From the NCBI RefSeq assembly GCF_026340095.1, contig NZ_JAPEPO010000002.1:62001-126000 (forward strand): DNA of 64,000 bases, in the 5' to 3' direction. Numbering within the stretch: position 1 is the stretch's first letter; every line of letters begins with the position of its first letter. Made by a program: the position numbers and the translations under genes. Origin of the DNA: Streptomyces sp. NBC_01446. GTDB taxonomy: Bacteria; Actinomycetota; Actinomycetes; Streptomycetales; Streptomycetaceae. Positions 8,510-17,267 of this stretch are shown here, in pieces. The notes beneath the pieces were generated by a model that was not told the origin of the DNA, did no database searches, and was given only the letters and a program-made list of their open reading frames with translations.

Positions 8510-9852
8510 CAGGGCGGCTTCAAGTTCCGTGGTTGTGCTGGTTGTTGCTGTGAGGGGTGGGTAGCGGTGCAGGCACGGGCTTCGTGATCATTAGGGTGTC
8601 TACGCCTCGTGATCATGAGAAGGTCCCGTGCCTGCTGTTGCATCCTCCCCGATCCCTGCCGTACTTGTGAAGCTGGGTCCGCTGGAACCCGGCCAGGTCG
8701 CTGATCTGCGCCCCTACTTCGACTCCATCCCCGACCCGCGCTCGCGGCGGGGCCGGTGGTACTCGCTGACGGCGATCTTGATGGTGTGTGCCTGTGCGGT
8801 CGTCTCGGGCGCCAGGAGCATCGACGAGCTCGCCGAATGGGGCGCCCGGGCCTCGGGTGGGCTGCTGGCCGCCCTCGGTGTACGCCGCCATCCACTGCGG
8901 TGGCGGCGTACACCGTCGCCGGCGACGATCGGGCGGGTGCTGATCGCCGTCGACGGCGATGCCCTGGACGCCGCGGTGGGCGCCTACCTCACCGACCGGC
9001 GCCGCACCGTCGTGTCCACCGCGCACCGGCGGGCCATCGCGGTGGACGGCAAGACGCTCAAGGGCTCAGCGCGTTTGGACGTGACCCGCCGTCACCTGCT
9101 GTCGGCGGTCAGCCACGCCACCGTCGTGACACTCGCGCAGGCCGAGGTCGGCGCGAAGACCAACGAAACCACGCACTTTAAGCCGCTGCTGGCACCGCTG
9201 GACCTGGCCGGCACTCTCGTCACCTTCGATGCGCTGCACTCGGTCAAGGCGAACATCACCTGGCTGGTCGAGACGAAGAAGGCCCACTACATCGCCGTGA
9301 TCAAGACCAACCAGCCCACCGCCCACAGCCAGCTCGCCACGCTGCCGTGGCGTGACATCGCCGTCCAGCACACCCACTCCGAGGTCGGGCACGGCCGGCG
9401 CGAGTCCCGTTCGATCAAGACCTGCGGCATCGCGGACGAACTCGGTGGCATCGCCTTTCCGCACGCGAAGCTCGCCATCCGCGTCCACCGCCGCCGCCGG
9501 CCGACCGGCAGCCGCGAGAGTCGCGAGAGCGTCTACGCCGTGACCAGCCTCGAAGCCCACCAGACCAGCCCCGCGGACCTCGCCGCCGCGATTCGCGGGC
9601 ACTGGGGAGTGGAAAACTCCAGCCACCACATCAGAGACGTCACCTTCGCCGAGGACGCCTCCACCGTCCACACCGGGGCCGCACCCCGAGCCATGGCCAC
9701 CTTCCGCAACCTGGCCATCGGCGTGCTGAAGACCCTCGGCGCCGAGAACATCGCCAAAACCACCCGGGCGATCCGCGACGAACCACGACGGGCACTCCCG
9801 ATCCTGGGCATCATCAACAACCAGGACACCCACGGAACTTGATCAAGCCCTG
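8510..9852 (+). mobile_element. ISAs1-family insertion sequence, copy A
   Basis: The right end GGAACTTGATCAAGCCCTG (to 9852) is shared with copies B and C. The left end is placed at CAGGGCGGCTTCAAGTTCC (from 8510), an imperfect inverted match. One transposase gene fills it. The protein is clearly diverged from the near-identical pair B/C, so this is a separate, older lineage. No clean target duplication could be matched: the flanks are ACACAAGTGG and GCCAACGTGC. Confidence 0.7.
8628..9842 (+). CDS. ISAs1-family transposase (copy A)
   Basis: 404 residues from a GTG at 8628. It has the ISAs1 layout: an N-terminal helical region (FDSIPDPRSRRGRWYSLTAI), then the DDE core with IAVDGKTLKGSAR, TFDALHSVKANI and AVIKTNQPT, and the C-terminal RGHWGVENSSHHIRDVTFAE. 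Compared with copies B and C it lacks one C in the run near codon 8, so here the first 12 codons are in frame with the rest. A 13-bp inverted repeat (8878-8890 and 8901-8913) inside the gene is absent from the other copies. It appears intact. Confidence 0.9.
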   Translation: MPAVASSPIPAVLVKLGPLEPGQVADLRPYFDSIPDPRSRRGRWYSLTAILMVCACAVVSGARSIDELAEWGARASGGLLAALGVRRHPLRWRRTPSPATIGRVLIAVDGDALDAAVGAYLTDRRRTVVSTAHRRAIAVDGKTLKGSARLDVTRRHLLSAVSHATVVTLAQAEVGAKTNETTHFKPLLAPLDLAGTLVTFDALHSVKANITWLVETKKAHYIAVIKTNQPTAHSQLATLPWRDIAVQHTHSEVGHGRRESRSIKTCGIADELGGIAFPHAKLAIRVHRRRRPTGSRESRESVYAVTSLEAHQTSPADLAAAIRGHWGVENSSHHIRDVTFAEDASTVHTGAAPRAMATFRNLAIGVLKTLGAENIAKTTRAIRDEPRRALPILGIINNQDTHGT

Positions 9853-10291
9853 GCCAACGTGCGCATGGCTCGGTTCGCGATCCTCAACCGACTGCGCCGC
9901 CTCTTCCCCCACACGGAGTCGGTCCTGATGGACCGCTCCACCCCCCCCCCTGACGGCCCACCAGGGCCCGTGGGTGAAGGAACCCAGGCCCATCCAGGAA
10001 CACCTGCAGTCACTGACCGGCGAGGAAGCCGACCTCTACCAGAGCCTCGTGGACGACGACTTCGGGCACGGTGTACGACTGGAACAAGAACGGATCCGCT
10101 TCTCCGCCGTCGAAACAGCACCGGCCGGCCTTCACGGCTCGTCATCGCATCCGCCTCACGACGCAGGATGGCCGGTTCACCCGCAGGACCGAAGCGAGGC
10201 AGCACGGTCCTCAGGCATCGGCCTCCTCCTTGTTTTCTCCGCGATACCGAAGATGGCGGCGCCGAGTCTGCTGGTGATCCATTCGCCGTGA
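9853..10291 (+). pseudogene. 3' fragment of an unrecognised gene, frameshifted at a poly-C run
   Basis: Immediately beyond the IS end an open frame gives ARFAILNRLRRLFPHTESV. It then hits a run of ten C at 9941-9950. Reading in the next frame after the run continues in a coding-like way (VKEPRPIQEHLQSLTGEEAD, YQSLVDDDFGHGVRLEQERI) to a stop at 10291. The simplest view is one gene whose 5' part was lost to the ISAs1 insertion and whose frame is broken at the homopolymer. I do not recognise the family. 10292-10494 holds nothing identifiable. Confidence 0.35.
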
Positions 10292-10494
10292 GTGGGCGAG
10301 CGCGAAGCTGTCGATGGCGGAGGCGACGTCGTGCTGGCGCGGAAGTGTGCTGGTGCGAGAGCAACCCTCTCGATTGAGGGGGGACATGCACGGCGATATG
10401 GTTCGGCCTATCACAGAACATGATGATGCCGGACGCAGGCAGGATGACGCGCTTGACACTTGCCTGGGGGGTGTCCGTGCCGCAGCACGAGGCA

Positions 10495-12756
10495 ATGAGG
10501 GCTGGTGTGCCGCCGATCGACTTCGTTGCCCACCAACTCCGTGCGAGTGGGCAGGGCGGCGCACGGGACGACTTCGAGAAGATGGTTGCCGACCTGGCGC
10601 ATACAACCGTTCCCCGCGTCAGGATGATCGCAGCGAACCCGGGCGATTGGGGCATTGATGCCTTCGCTGGTGATCTGTGCGGTGAGGTCACCGTCTGGCA
10701 GGCCAAGTACTTCCATCCGCACACCACCGCCAGCCACAGGGGTCAGATCACCAAGTCCTTCGACTCGATGATCAAAGCAGCGCACACGCAGAACCACACG
10801 GTGCACCAATGGGTGCTGTGTATCGCCTCCAGCATGGACGGCCCGACCGCCCAGTGGTGGGACGGCTGGAAGAAAGAACAGGCAAGGATCCACCATCTCG
10901 ACATCGAGTTGTGGGACGAGACCGAGCTCAGGCGCAGGCTGTACGCCCCGGAAGCAGAGCGGGTTCGGCGCGCGTACTACGACCCATACGCTGCCGCGCC
11001 ACCGGCGGAAGCTGACCAGTCTCGGATCCTCGTGGAGATGCCCGGCAGCCCGGTCGCCGAATGCGATCCGTTCGACCTGGAAGTGCACCCCTGCATCAAG
11101 CGCGCTGGCGCAGGCACCAGGGAACTCCCGTCCTACGTCGCGCGCAACCATGATGTGCGTCTGCGGGCGCGGGTCGATGAGGCGGTCGGCGGCAGAAGCC
11201 AGATGGTCGTCCTGGTGGGTGAACCCTCCGCCGGCAAGGCCCGGGCCCTGTGGGAAGCCGTCCGCCTACTGCCGGCCGACTGGAGGCTCTGGCATCCACT
11301 GAGCGCTGAGGACCTGCTGAACGGACTGACAACCGTCGGGCCGGCGACCGTGCTGTGGCTGAACAACATGGACAGATACCTTGCCCGCGGCGAGGGAGAG
11401 CGTGCTGCTGTCGGCCTGCGGAAGTTGTTGCGCAACGTCAAGCGGGTCCTGGTCCTTGGCACCACCTGGTCTCCTCGCATGGACCAGCTCACCGTTCCCT
11501 CCCGGCAGATCAGCGACGACATCCACCAGCACGCCCGGGATCTCCTCACCACCGACGCCCAAGTCATCGCCGTGCCCCACGTGTTTAAGGGACCGGACCT
11601 GCATGCGGCGCGTACGGCGGCGGACAGTGACCCGCGCCTGAAGGCCGCAACCCTTCACGCAGCGAACGGCAGGATCACCCAGTACCTGGCCGGCGTTCCC
11701 GCGCTCATGGAGCGCTGCCAGCGCGCCGAGGCGCCAACTGAGGCGGTCCTTAAGGCAGCCGCTGACCTGTGCCGCTATGGCCACGACCCGGAGAACCTAC
11801 CGTACGCCCTGCTTGAGCACGCGGCCAGCGCCTACTTCGAAAGGGAGGAGTGGGACGGGCTTTCGCCTAGCTGGTTCGAGGACGCTCTTAAGTACCTCGG
11901 CCGGGACTGCCTGGGCGTCCCGGGACCTCTCGTCCGGCGGCGTCCACTCCCAGGCCACCCTGATGAGGCCTGCTACCGCCAGGCCGGTGTCCTGGTGCGG
12001 TGGGCCATTTACGGGCGGGGCTGGGGCTTTCCCCCGGAAGGCTTCTGGGAGGCGGCAGCGCTGTACGCGCGGACCCCCGCTGACCGGTTCGCCATGGGGG
12101 AGAAAGCCCACGAGTACGGCCGCTACCGCTACGCCGCCCTCCTGTTCGAACTGGCCGCCAAGGACGGTCACCCAGGGGCGTGGAAGCACCTGGTCGAGTT
12201 TCTTGAGACCCTGGGCCGCGCGGATGACGCCACGGCCGTCGCGCAGCGCATCGGACAGCCACACCTCCCGCAGGAGCTCACCGAGTTCCGGAGCTCTATA
12301 GAGACGATCACGTTGGCGTGGGCTCGAAGGCAGTGTTCGAGGACCGCTGCCCCTCAGCCAAGTGCGGTGGAGTTGGAGATGCACCGACTGCAGGAGGCCG
12401 GCCGCTGGGACGAAGCCGTTGAGTACGCCATGAGCGCTGCCCGCGAGGGTGACATCGAGGGGCTGGAGGAGGCCCTCCGGCTCTTGGAGGAAGCCGGGCA
12501 GCGCGAACGAGCCGAAGGCATCGCGATCAGCTACACGAATATCCCCTACCTCCTCGGGGATCTCGTCCAGATCCGGATACAGGCAGGAGACCAGGCGGGA
12601 GCCGAGCAGTTAGCCCGCGAGGCCGTGAACGGCGGCCACCCGGAGGCACTGCACGAGCTTGCCCGAGCGCGGGAGAACGCCAAGCGTCCCGACGAGGCCA
12701 AGGCGATCAGACGGTACGGGCTGACAGCGGACGGATCTCCGTCTGCTCCGTGGTGA
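10495..12756 (+). CDS. Mrr-like nuclease / nSTAND NTPase / TPR protein, candidate anti-phage effector
   Basis: About 753 residues. Residues 23-75 carry a restriction-endonuclease-like core: FEKMVADL, then PGDWGIDAF (D55) and VTVWQAKYF (Q69-K71), the GxD...QxK pattern of Mrr-type nucleases. A STAND-like NTPase follows with VGEPSAGKARALWEAV as Walker A (242-249), VLWLNNMDRYL as a Walker-B-like strand, and LVLGTTWSPRMDQ. From about residue 540 to the end there are helical TPR/Sel1-like repeats (AHEYGRYRYAALLFELAAKD, HELARARENAKRPDEAKAIR). The order nuclease, NTPase, repeats is that of Avs-like STAND defence proteins, where repeats sense a phage protein. The start is uncertain: ATG 10420, GTG 10471 and GTG 10507 (GAGGG upstream) are in frame. 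Confidence 0.75.
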   Translation: MRAGVPPIDFVAHQLRASGQGGARDDFEKMVADLAHTTVPRVRMIAANPGDWGIDAFAGDLCGEVTVWQAKYFHPHTTASHRGQITKSFDSMIKAAHTQNHTVHQWVLCIASSMDGPTAQWWDGWKKEQARIHHLDIELWDETELRRRLYAPEAERVRRAYYDPYAAAPPAEADQSRILVEMPGSPVAECDPFDLEVHPCIKRAGAGTRELPSYVARNHDVRLRARVDEAVGGRSQMVVLVGEPSAGKARALWEAVRLLPADWRLWHPLSAEDLLNGLTTVGPATVLWLNNMDRYLARGEGERAAVGLRKLLRNVKRVLVLGTTWSPRMDQLTVPSRQISDDIHQHARDLLTTDAQVIAVPHVFKGPDLHAARTAADSDPRLKAATLHAANGRITQYLAGVPALMERCQRAEAPTEAVLKAAADLCRYGHDPENLPYALLEHAASAYFEREEWDGLSPSWFEDALKYLGRDCLGVPGPLVRRRPLPGHPDEACYRQAGVLVRWAIYGRGWGFPPEGFWEAAALYARTPADRFAMGEKAHEYGRYRYAALLFELAAKDGHPGAWKHLVEFLETLGRADDATAVAQRIGQPHLPQELTEFRSSIETITLAWARRQCSRTAAPQPSAVELEMHRLQEAGRWDEAVEYAMSAAREGDIEGLEEALRLLEEAGQRERAEGIAISYTNIPYLLGDLVQIRIQAGDQAGAEQLAREAVNGGHPEALHELARARENAKRPDEAKAIRRYGLTADGSPSAPW

Positions 12757-13052
12757 CACCGGGGGTCCCCTTGCTCCTCGCGCCACGCCGCGGGGTGCTC
12801 AGGCTTGGTGTGTCACTGACGAGCAGGCACGTCTGTGCTGATTGACGTTTCCTCAGCGGTGATCATTTACAGGTTTCGTCGAGGACGAGGGCGGCGCGGG
12901 CGATGTTACCGATCCGGCTCGGGCTGAGGGGGACGAGCTACAGGGTGCGCCAGCGTTGCCAAGATCCTGGTTCCGACTTCACCTTCCGAACGTCGGACCT
13001 CGCCCGGCCATGACTGGAAGGTCGCGCGAGACCGGCTGCGCTGTGAGTGAGC

Positions 13053-13268
13053 GTGCGGTCGGTGGAGCGGTGGCGCCGGGCCTGGCGCGAGCAGGGCGAG
13101 GCCGGCGTGCTGTCGTAGGGATCTCCAGGTCGGCCCCGACTCAATGAGGTCCAGGTGGCCCGGCTGGAGCGGGAGTTGGAGCTCGGTCCGCTTGCCCCCG
13201 GCTGGGCTGACGTGGTGGACGCTGGCGCGGATCAAGACGCTGATCGGCTGGCTGTCCACGTGTCGTAC
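13053..13268 (+). pseudogene. winged-HTH IS630-type transposase, N-terminal relic
   Basis: Pieces of an IS630-type N-terminal domain are readable in consecutive but interrupted frames: VERWRRAWREQGEAGVLS then a stop, GSPGRPRLNEVQVARLEREL, and WTLARIKTLIGWL. The phrase order is that of full transposases, but a stop and frame changes break it and no DDE domain follows. It is a decayed stump. Confidence 0.55.
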
Positions 13269-13618
13269 ACGGTTGAGGGCATATGCACGCGCAGGACGTC
13301 CGGGTGTGCTTGGGACACAACATCCTCCACGTATGGGCCGTTGGCCCTGTGCAGTCGCGCCATGCGCATCAGAGCGCCTCCCCGTTCGTCGTGCCTACAC
13401 GGCAAGTCCCATGGAGCGGTCGTCGTTTGCTGGAGTCGACCGTGAGCCGGGGCCCCGGACCGGCTTCTGCCGGATTCTGGCCTTCCCCATCACGCCGGGC
13501 CAGGCAGATGGCGCGCCGTGTTTCCTCACCGGTGGCAGGACTGTCGCCTGGAATCGCGGCATGAGACGGTTGCAGGCCGGACCAGCACTGCCTGTCTCAT
13601 TGTTCTTGGGAGTCTTCG
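13269..13618. other. gene-free stretch upstream of the kinase gene
   Basis: No reading frame here has a recognisable product. The last part (13600-13618) contains TGGGAG ahead of the TTG start of the kinase. I see no clear promoter boxes or terminator. Confidence 0.4.
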
Positions 13619-15574
13619 TTGCCCACGCGTGTCCAGCCCGCACGGCCTGGTGACCCCGGCCGGATTGGCCCCTACCGGATCATCGGCCGACTGGGCTCGG
13701 GCGGAATGGGCACCGTCCACGCGGCCCTGGATCCCGAAGGGCTGAGGGTCGCCGTCAAGCTCATTCATCCCGCGCAGGCCGACGACGACGAGTTCCGTGC
13801 CCGATTCAAGCGGGAAGTCGAGGTGTCCCGGCGAGTCTCCGGTCCCTGCCTGGTTCCGCTGCTCGCAGCAGACACTGGCGCCGTCACCCCGTGGCTGGCG
13901 ACGGAGTACATCCCCGGCCCCACCCTCGGCCAGCACATCACCGCCAACGGCCCACTCGGCGGAGCCCTGCTGTATGCCTTCGCGGCCGGAACCGCAGCCG
14001 CGCTGACAGCCGTCCACGCGGCAGGGGTGGCTCACCGCGACGTCAAACCGGCAAACGTCATCCTCGCCCCGTCCGGACCCCGGGTACTCGACTTCGGCAT
14101 CGCCCACGCCCTGGACGGCACCTCGGTGACCCGCACCGGCGTGATGACCGGCACCACCGGCTGGATCAGCCCTGAGGCTTACGGCACCGGCACCGCGGGC
14201 CCTGCCGGCGACGTCTTCGCCTGGGGAGCTCTGGTCGCCTACGCAGCCACCGGACGCCTGCCCTTCGGCACCGGAGCCCCTGACGCAGTCGCCTTCCGGG
14301 TGATGTCCTGCGACGCCGACACCGCTGGCATACCCGACGACCTTCTCTCCCTGGTGACGTCCGCACTGGCAAAAACACCCGAAGAGCGTCCCCTTGCCGC
14401 CACGCTCACCGAAGAATGCACGACGCTGCTCGCCGCCCAGACAACCCACGTGCTGCACCCGGACGCGGACGCAGCCACCGCTGTGGGCAACCTGGTGACA
14501 GCCCAGTGGGACATGCCCGCTCTGGACGACCCCGCGTGGCAGGCTTCTGCCGGACCGCGCAAGGGCTGCACGATCGCTGTAGTCATCGCAGCCGCCGCCC
14601 TGGGCGCGGCGCTTGCCGGGGGTCTCCTCTTCCAGGCAGACAGCAAACCCGGGACGAAGAGCTCCACGGGCGGACCTACATTTCTCCCCAGCCCGAGTGC
14701 AGACGCGACGGACAGCACCCACGCCGCGGTCCAAAGCCACAGCCCGGCTGGTACGGCAAAGGATGATCCAGGCGAGGCGTCCCTCACGGAGTGGAAAAGA
14801 TCGCGGCCGGCCAGGACCCCCGCCGAGAACGACACCCTCGGGGCGATGGGTACGGGAGCCTGGCTGGATCCCGTCACCTACCCCGACTTCGACCGCGCCA
14901 TCACCTTCCACAGGCAAAGAGGCGAGGTGTACATCGCGACAAGCGGTCAGGAGCTGACCTCGGTAGCGGTGCAGGAAGTCGCCACGACGGCATGCCTCGG
15001 CCTTCGGGACCTCATCAAGTCCTACCCGGACTTCCCTTACAACGAGTACGTCATCGTGGACACCGCCCACCAGGGAGGGCCGGCCATCGTGTGGGAGGAC
15101 AACTTCCGCACGAACACCGCCTGCAGCGCATCGGTCCAGGACCGCAGCACTCCCACCACGGGGCAGGACGCGTGGTGGCAGCCCACCGATTCCGGCCTGA
15201 AGCAAGCGCAAGTCTCCAGTACGGACAAGAATGAGATCCGTGTCGCCGGACAAACCGTCAACAGCGTCATTTCCGAGTGGCAGGGCAACTCCCGCATCAT
15301 CAACGATCCCAACTGGCTCGACCACCACAACATGTCCGTAGGCTTCGCCCGCGACGACGCCGTGATGTACATATGGGCCGACAAGCCCAAATGGGATGAG
15401 ACAACACGGGACAAGTGGGCAGCCCTTGCAGCCGACACGGCCTGCCAGACAGTCCTCACCGAAGCCCGGGCCCGCAAGGAATGGCGCTACGCCAAGTACG
15501 CAGTCACCATCGTCGGCAATGCGGGATCCAGCACATTCCTGCGCTGGGGCTCAGCTGGTAGCTGCGCGGAGTAG
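13619..15574 (+). CDS. membrane-anchored serine/threonine protein kinase
   Basis: 651 residues from a TTG at 13619 with GGGAG upstream. Residues 18-270 are a Hanks-type kinase: the glycine loop GSGGMGTV (26-33), AVK (45-47), HRDVKPAN (139-146), DFG (158-160) and the activation-loop exit GTTGWISPEA. A juxtamembrane region follows, then one membrane span of about 22 residues (IAVVIAAAALGAALAGGLLF, about 318-340) and a Ser/Thr/Pro-rich stalk. The outer domain is about 250 residues and has Cys residues (TTACLGL, NTACSAS, DTACQTV), but no PASTA repeats. It would phosphorylate cytoplasmic targets in response to an external cue, which is unknown. It stands alone with no phosphatase gene nearby. Confidence 0.92.
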   Translation: MPTRVQPARPGDPGRIGPYRIIGRLGSGGMGTVHAALDPEGLRVAVKLIHPAQADDDEFRARFKREVEVSRRVSGPCLVPLLAADTGAVTPWLATEYIPGPTLGQHITANGPLGGALLYAFAAGTAAALTAVHAAGVAHRDVKPANVILAPSGPRVLDFGIAHALDGTSVTRTGVMTGTTGWISPEAYGTGTAGPAGDVFAWGALVAYAATGRLPFGTGAPDAVAFRVMSCDADTAGIPDDLLSLVTSALAKTPEERPLAATLTEECTTLLAAQTTHVLHPDADAATAVGNLVTAQWDMPALDDPAWQASAGPRKGCTIAVVIAAAALGAALAGGLLFQADSKPGTKSSTGGPTFLPSPSADATDSTHAAVQSHSPAGTAKDDPGEASLTEWKRSRPARTPAENDTLGAMGTGAWLDPVTYPDFDRAITFHRQRGEVYIATSGQELTSVAVQEVATTACLGLRDLIKSYPDFPYNEYVIVDTAHQGGPAIVWEDNFRTNTACSASVQDRSTPTTGQDAWWQPTDSGLKQAQVSSTDKNEIRVAGQTVNSVISEWQGNSRIINDPNWLDHHNMSVGFARDDAVMYIWADKPKWDETTRDKWAALAADTACQTVLTEARARKEWRYAKYAVTIVGNAGSSTFLRWGSAGSCAE

Positions 15575-16145
15575 CCCACTTCGCTCCTCACGGTCCGCAG
15601 ATAGGAGGCGGAACGTGCGGGCGGGCGCCCGACTCCCCCGGGTTCCCCGGCTGTTGAACCGCGTTCCAGAACACAAGCGCCGTAGGACGGACTCATGCGA
15701 GCCCGCCCCACAAGAGGGGGATTTTGCCCTCAACTGTGAGCACCGTCGGGGTAGTCGTGGATCCAGGGCAGCCCGCCCAGGTCGAGACACTGGCGGGTGC
15801 GGGCGACGTCCACGTAGGCAAGGCGGGGCTTCGGCGTCATCGACCGGTCAGAGGGCGCGGTCTCCTGCGGGGCGTTTGCGCTGTTGCCCTTCGAGCGGGC
15901 GACGTCCGGTGCGATCAATACGCAGCGCCCTTCACGTCCTTTGACCTTGCGGGCGGTGAAAACGTTGACTTGGGCGTGAGCTCGGGGCGAGCTGGGCGAC
16001 GGAGGCGAGAATAACCTCGGTGCCGTGGGCGTCAACGAGGTTGACCAGGACTGAAGGTCGCGGCCGGCCCGGTGGTGGGCGACGTAGTCCCGCAGATCGC
16101 CCCAGCAGGGGAACAGGAGCGTTCGGGGTGTTGGGTGCGGCGGCC
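15575..16145. other. stretch without a recognisable gene
   Basis: A minus-strand frame ending at 15730 is open and contains phrases such as VFTARKVKGREGRCVLIAP and LAYVDVARTRQCLDLGGLP. It has no convincing start, ribosome site or family resemblance, and may be the tail of a lost gene. Nothing else is supported. Confidence 0.3.
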
Positions 16146-16637
16146 TTACTTCACGTCGCGGGGCCGCTTGGGCGAGAGCGTGCAGGCCGTCTCCTCCCCC
16201 GACGAGAGCGACGCAGTGCCCCGCTTCCACGAAGGGCACGACCTGGGCCCTGGCGCCGACGTCGGTACAGCGCAGCACAGCCCCGGATGGTCGCTGTGGC
16301 GCCACCCCGACCAGGCGAGAAGCCACCCCAGGGCGGCTCCCACGACGTACCAGAACAGGTCCGGCGCGTTGAAGGTCGCCCCGAAGAGCGGCTGCAGAAC
16401 TGTCGGGATCCCTGCGATCTGCAACAGCTCCACAGCCCAGCTGAACCCCAACGCGACACCGGCAACAACAGCCGGCCGCAGCCGCGGCGCCACTATGACC
16501 ATGACGGCACACGCCAACACCGTATAGAGAGCGTCCCCCGCGTACTTCGCGAAGTCTCCGCCGGTCCACGACCGCACGCCGAGACCTGCCGCGACGGTCA
16601 CCCCCGCCGCGCCGAAAGCCCACCACCGTCTGCTCAT
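16146..16637 (-). CDS. DUF2809-type small membrane protein
   Basis: About 163 residues from an ATG at 16637 (MSRRWWAFGAAG). The first about 115 residues hold four hydrophobic segments: GVTVAAGLGV, ALYTVLACAVMVIVA, VVAGVALGFSWAVELLQIAG and LFWYVVGAALGWLLAW. The phrase APDLFWYVVGAALGWLL after a GATF turn is typical of DUF2809 proteins. The C-terminal about 45 residues after the last span look non-native (Pro/Ser/Arg-rich), so the original tail may have been replaced. It is an integral membrane protein of unknown role. Confidence 0.6.
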   Translation of the reverse strand: MSRRWWAFGAAGVTVAAGLGVRSWTGGDFAKYAGDALYTVLACAVMVIVAPRLRPAVVAGVALGFSWAVELLQIAGIPTVLQPLFGATFNAPDLFWYVVGAALGWLLAWSGWRHSDHPGLCCAVPTSAPGPRSCPSWKRGTASLSSGEETACTLSPKRPRDVK

Positions 16638-16761
16638 TCACCGGCTCCCTACGCGCTGTGTCGAACCCGGGGTGGCTCAGCCCATCGCTCGCCCGGCGGG
16701 TGAGGCACTCCCGACCACCGCGGACCGCGACTGCAGCGCCCGCGCCGTGGCCACCAAGCTC

Positions 16762-16850
16762 GGACCCTCCCCGCGGACGCGGGAAGCGCAACTGCGAGAG
16801 AACACCAGTGCATCGACGTCGGGGACCATTCCCCGCGGATGCGGGGAGAC
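16762..16850. CRISPR. two-repeat type I-E-like CRISPR relic (one spacer)
   Basis: Two related palindromic sequences lie exactly 61 bases apart: 16762-16788 (core CCCCGCGGACGCGGG) and 16823-16850 (core CCCCGCGGATGCGGGG, preceded by GGACCATT and followed by AGAC). Streptomyces type I-E repeats have the form GGACCAT-CCCCGCG-nnn-CGCGGGGA. A 28-29-nt repeat plus a 32-33-nt spacer gives a period of 61. The intervening spacer is about 16789-16822. The first repeat is degenerate at both edges. No further repeat is seen at plus or minus 61, and no cas gene lies in the window. Confidence 0.45.
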
Positions 16851-17042
16851 TTGGGCCTCAATGGCCCCTCTGCCCACGTCGCGCCAACAGCACGCCAGTC
16901 CGCCGAAGTTGACGTGCCCGTCCGTACCGACGATACGGAACAGACGAACAGGCGAATCAGCCCCCAGAAGGCAGACAGTTGAGCATACTGGGGCATGACA
17001 GGCTCGTGTCCTGCACTGGCAGCGACCGTGGGGGAGGTCGAC

Positions 17043-17267
17043 ATGCCCATGTCCGGGCAGCAACGCACACAGGTGTGGCGCGCGGCTATAGCCGCGCTCG
17101 TTGCGATAGTTGGCACGCTGGTTGCACTGTTCGCCACGGACACGATCGGCGGCGATCGGAATGAGTGCAGTAACCAGGCTGTCTGCGGTCACGACAACGA
17201 CACCAATTTTGGTAACCCGTCTGATCCGACCGACGATCGGACCGACAGTCAGGAGCCGAACAGATGA
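17043..17267 (+). CDS. small single-span membrane protein, 74 aa
   Basis: The ATG at 17043 is chosen because GGGGAGG (17031-17037) ends five bases upstream. The protein has a short basic N-terminus (MPMSGQQRTQVWR), one hydrophobic span (AAIAALVAIVGTLVALFA), then an acidic tail with two Cys and many Asp/Asn. The stop overlaps the ATG of the next lipoprotein gene by ATGA, so the two are probably translationally coupled. The tail phrases NECSNQAVCG and the neighbour's NECSGASVCGGG are similar, which suggests the two proteins are related or interact at the outer face of the membrane. No family is recognised. Confidence 0.65.
   Translation: MPMSGQQRTQVWRAAIAALVAIVGTLVALFATDTIGGDRNECSNQAVCGHDNDTNFGNPSDPTDDRTDSQEPNR

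Noticed and set aside
8878..8913. 13-bp hairpin in ISAs1 copy A as a regulatory or end-recognition site
   Set aside because: It is internal to the transposase gene, absent from copies B and C, and not near the element ends.
15730..16791. 353-codon minus-strand frame as a gene
   Set aside because: Its upper half is antisense-frame noise over the DUF2809 gene. Only the last about 90 codons look coding-like and have no start or family.
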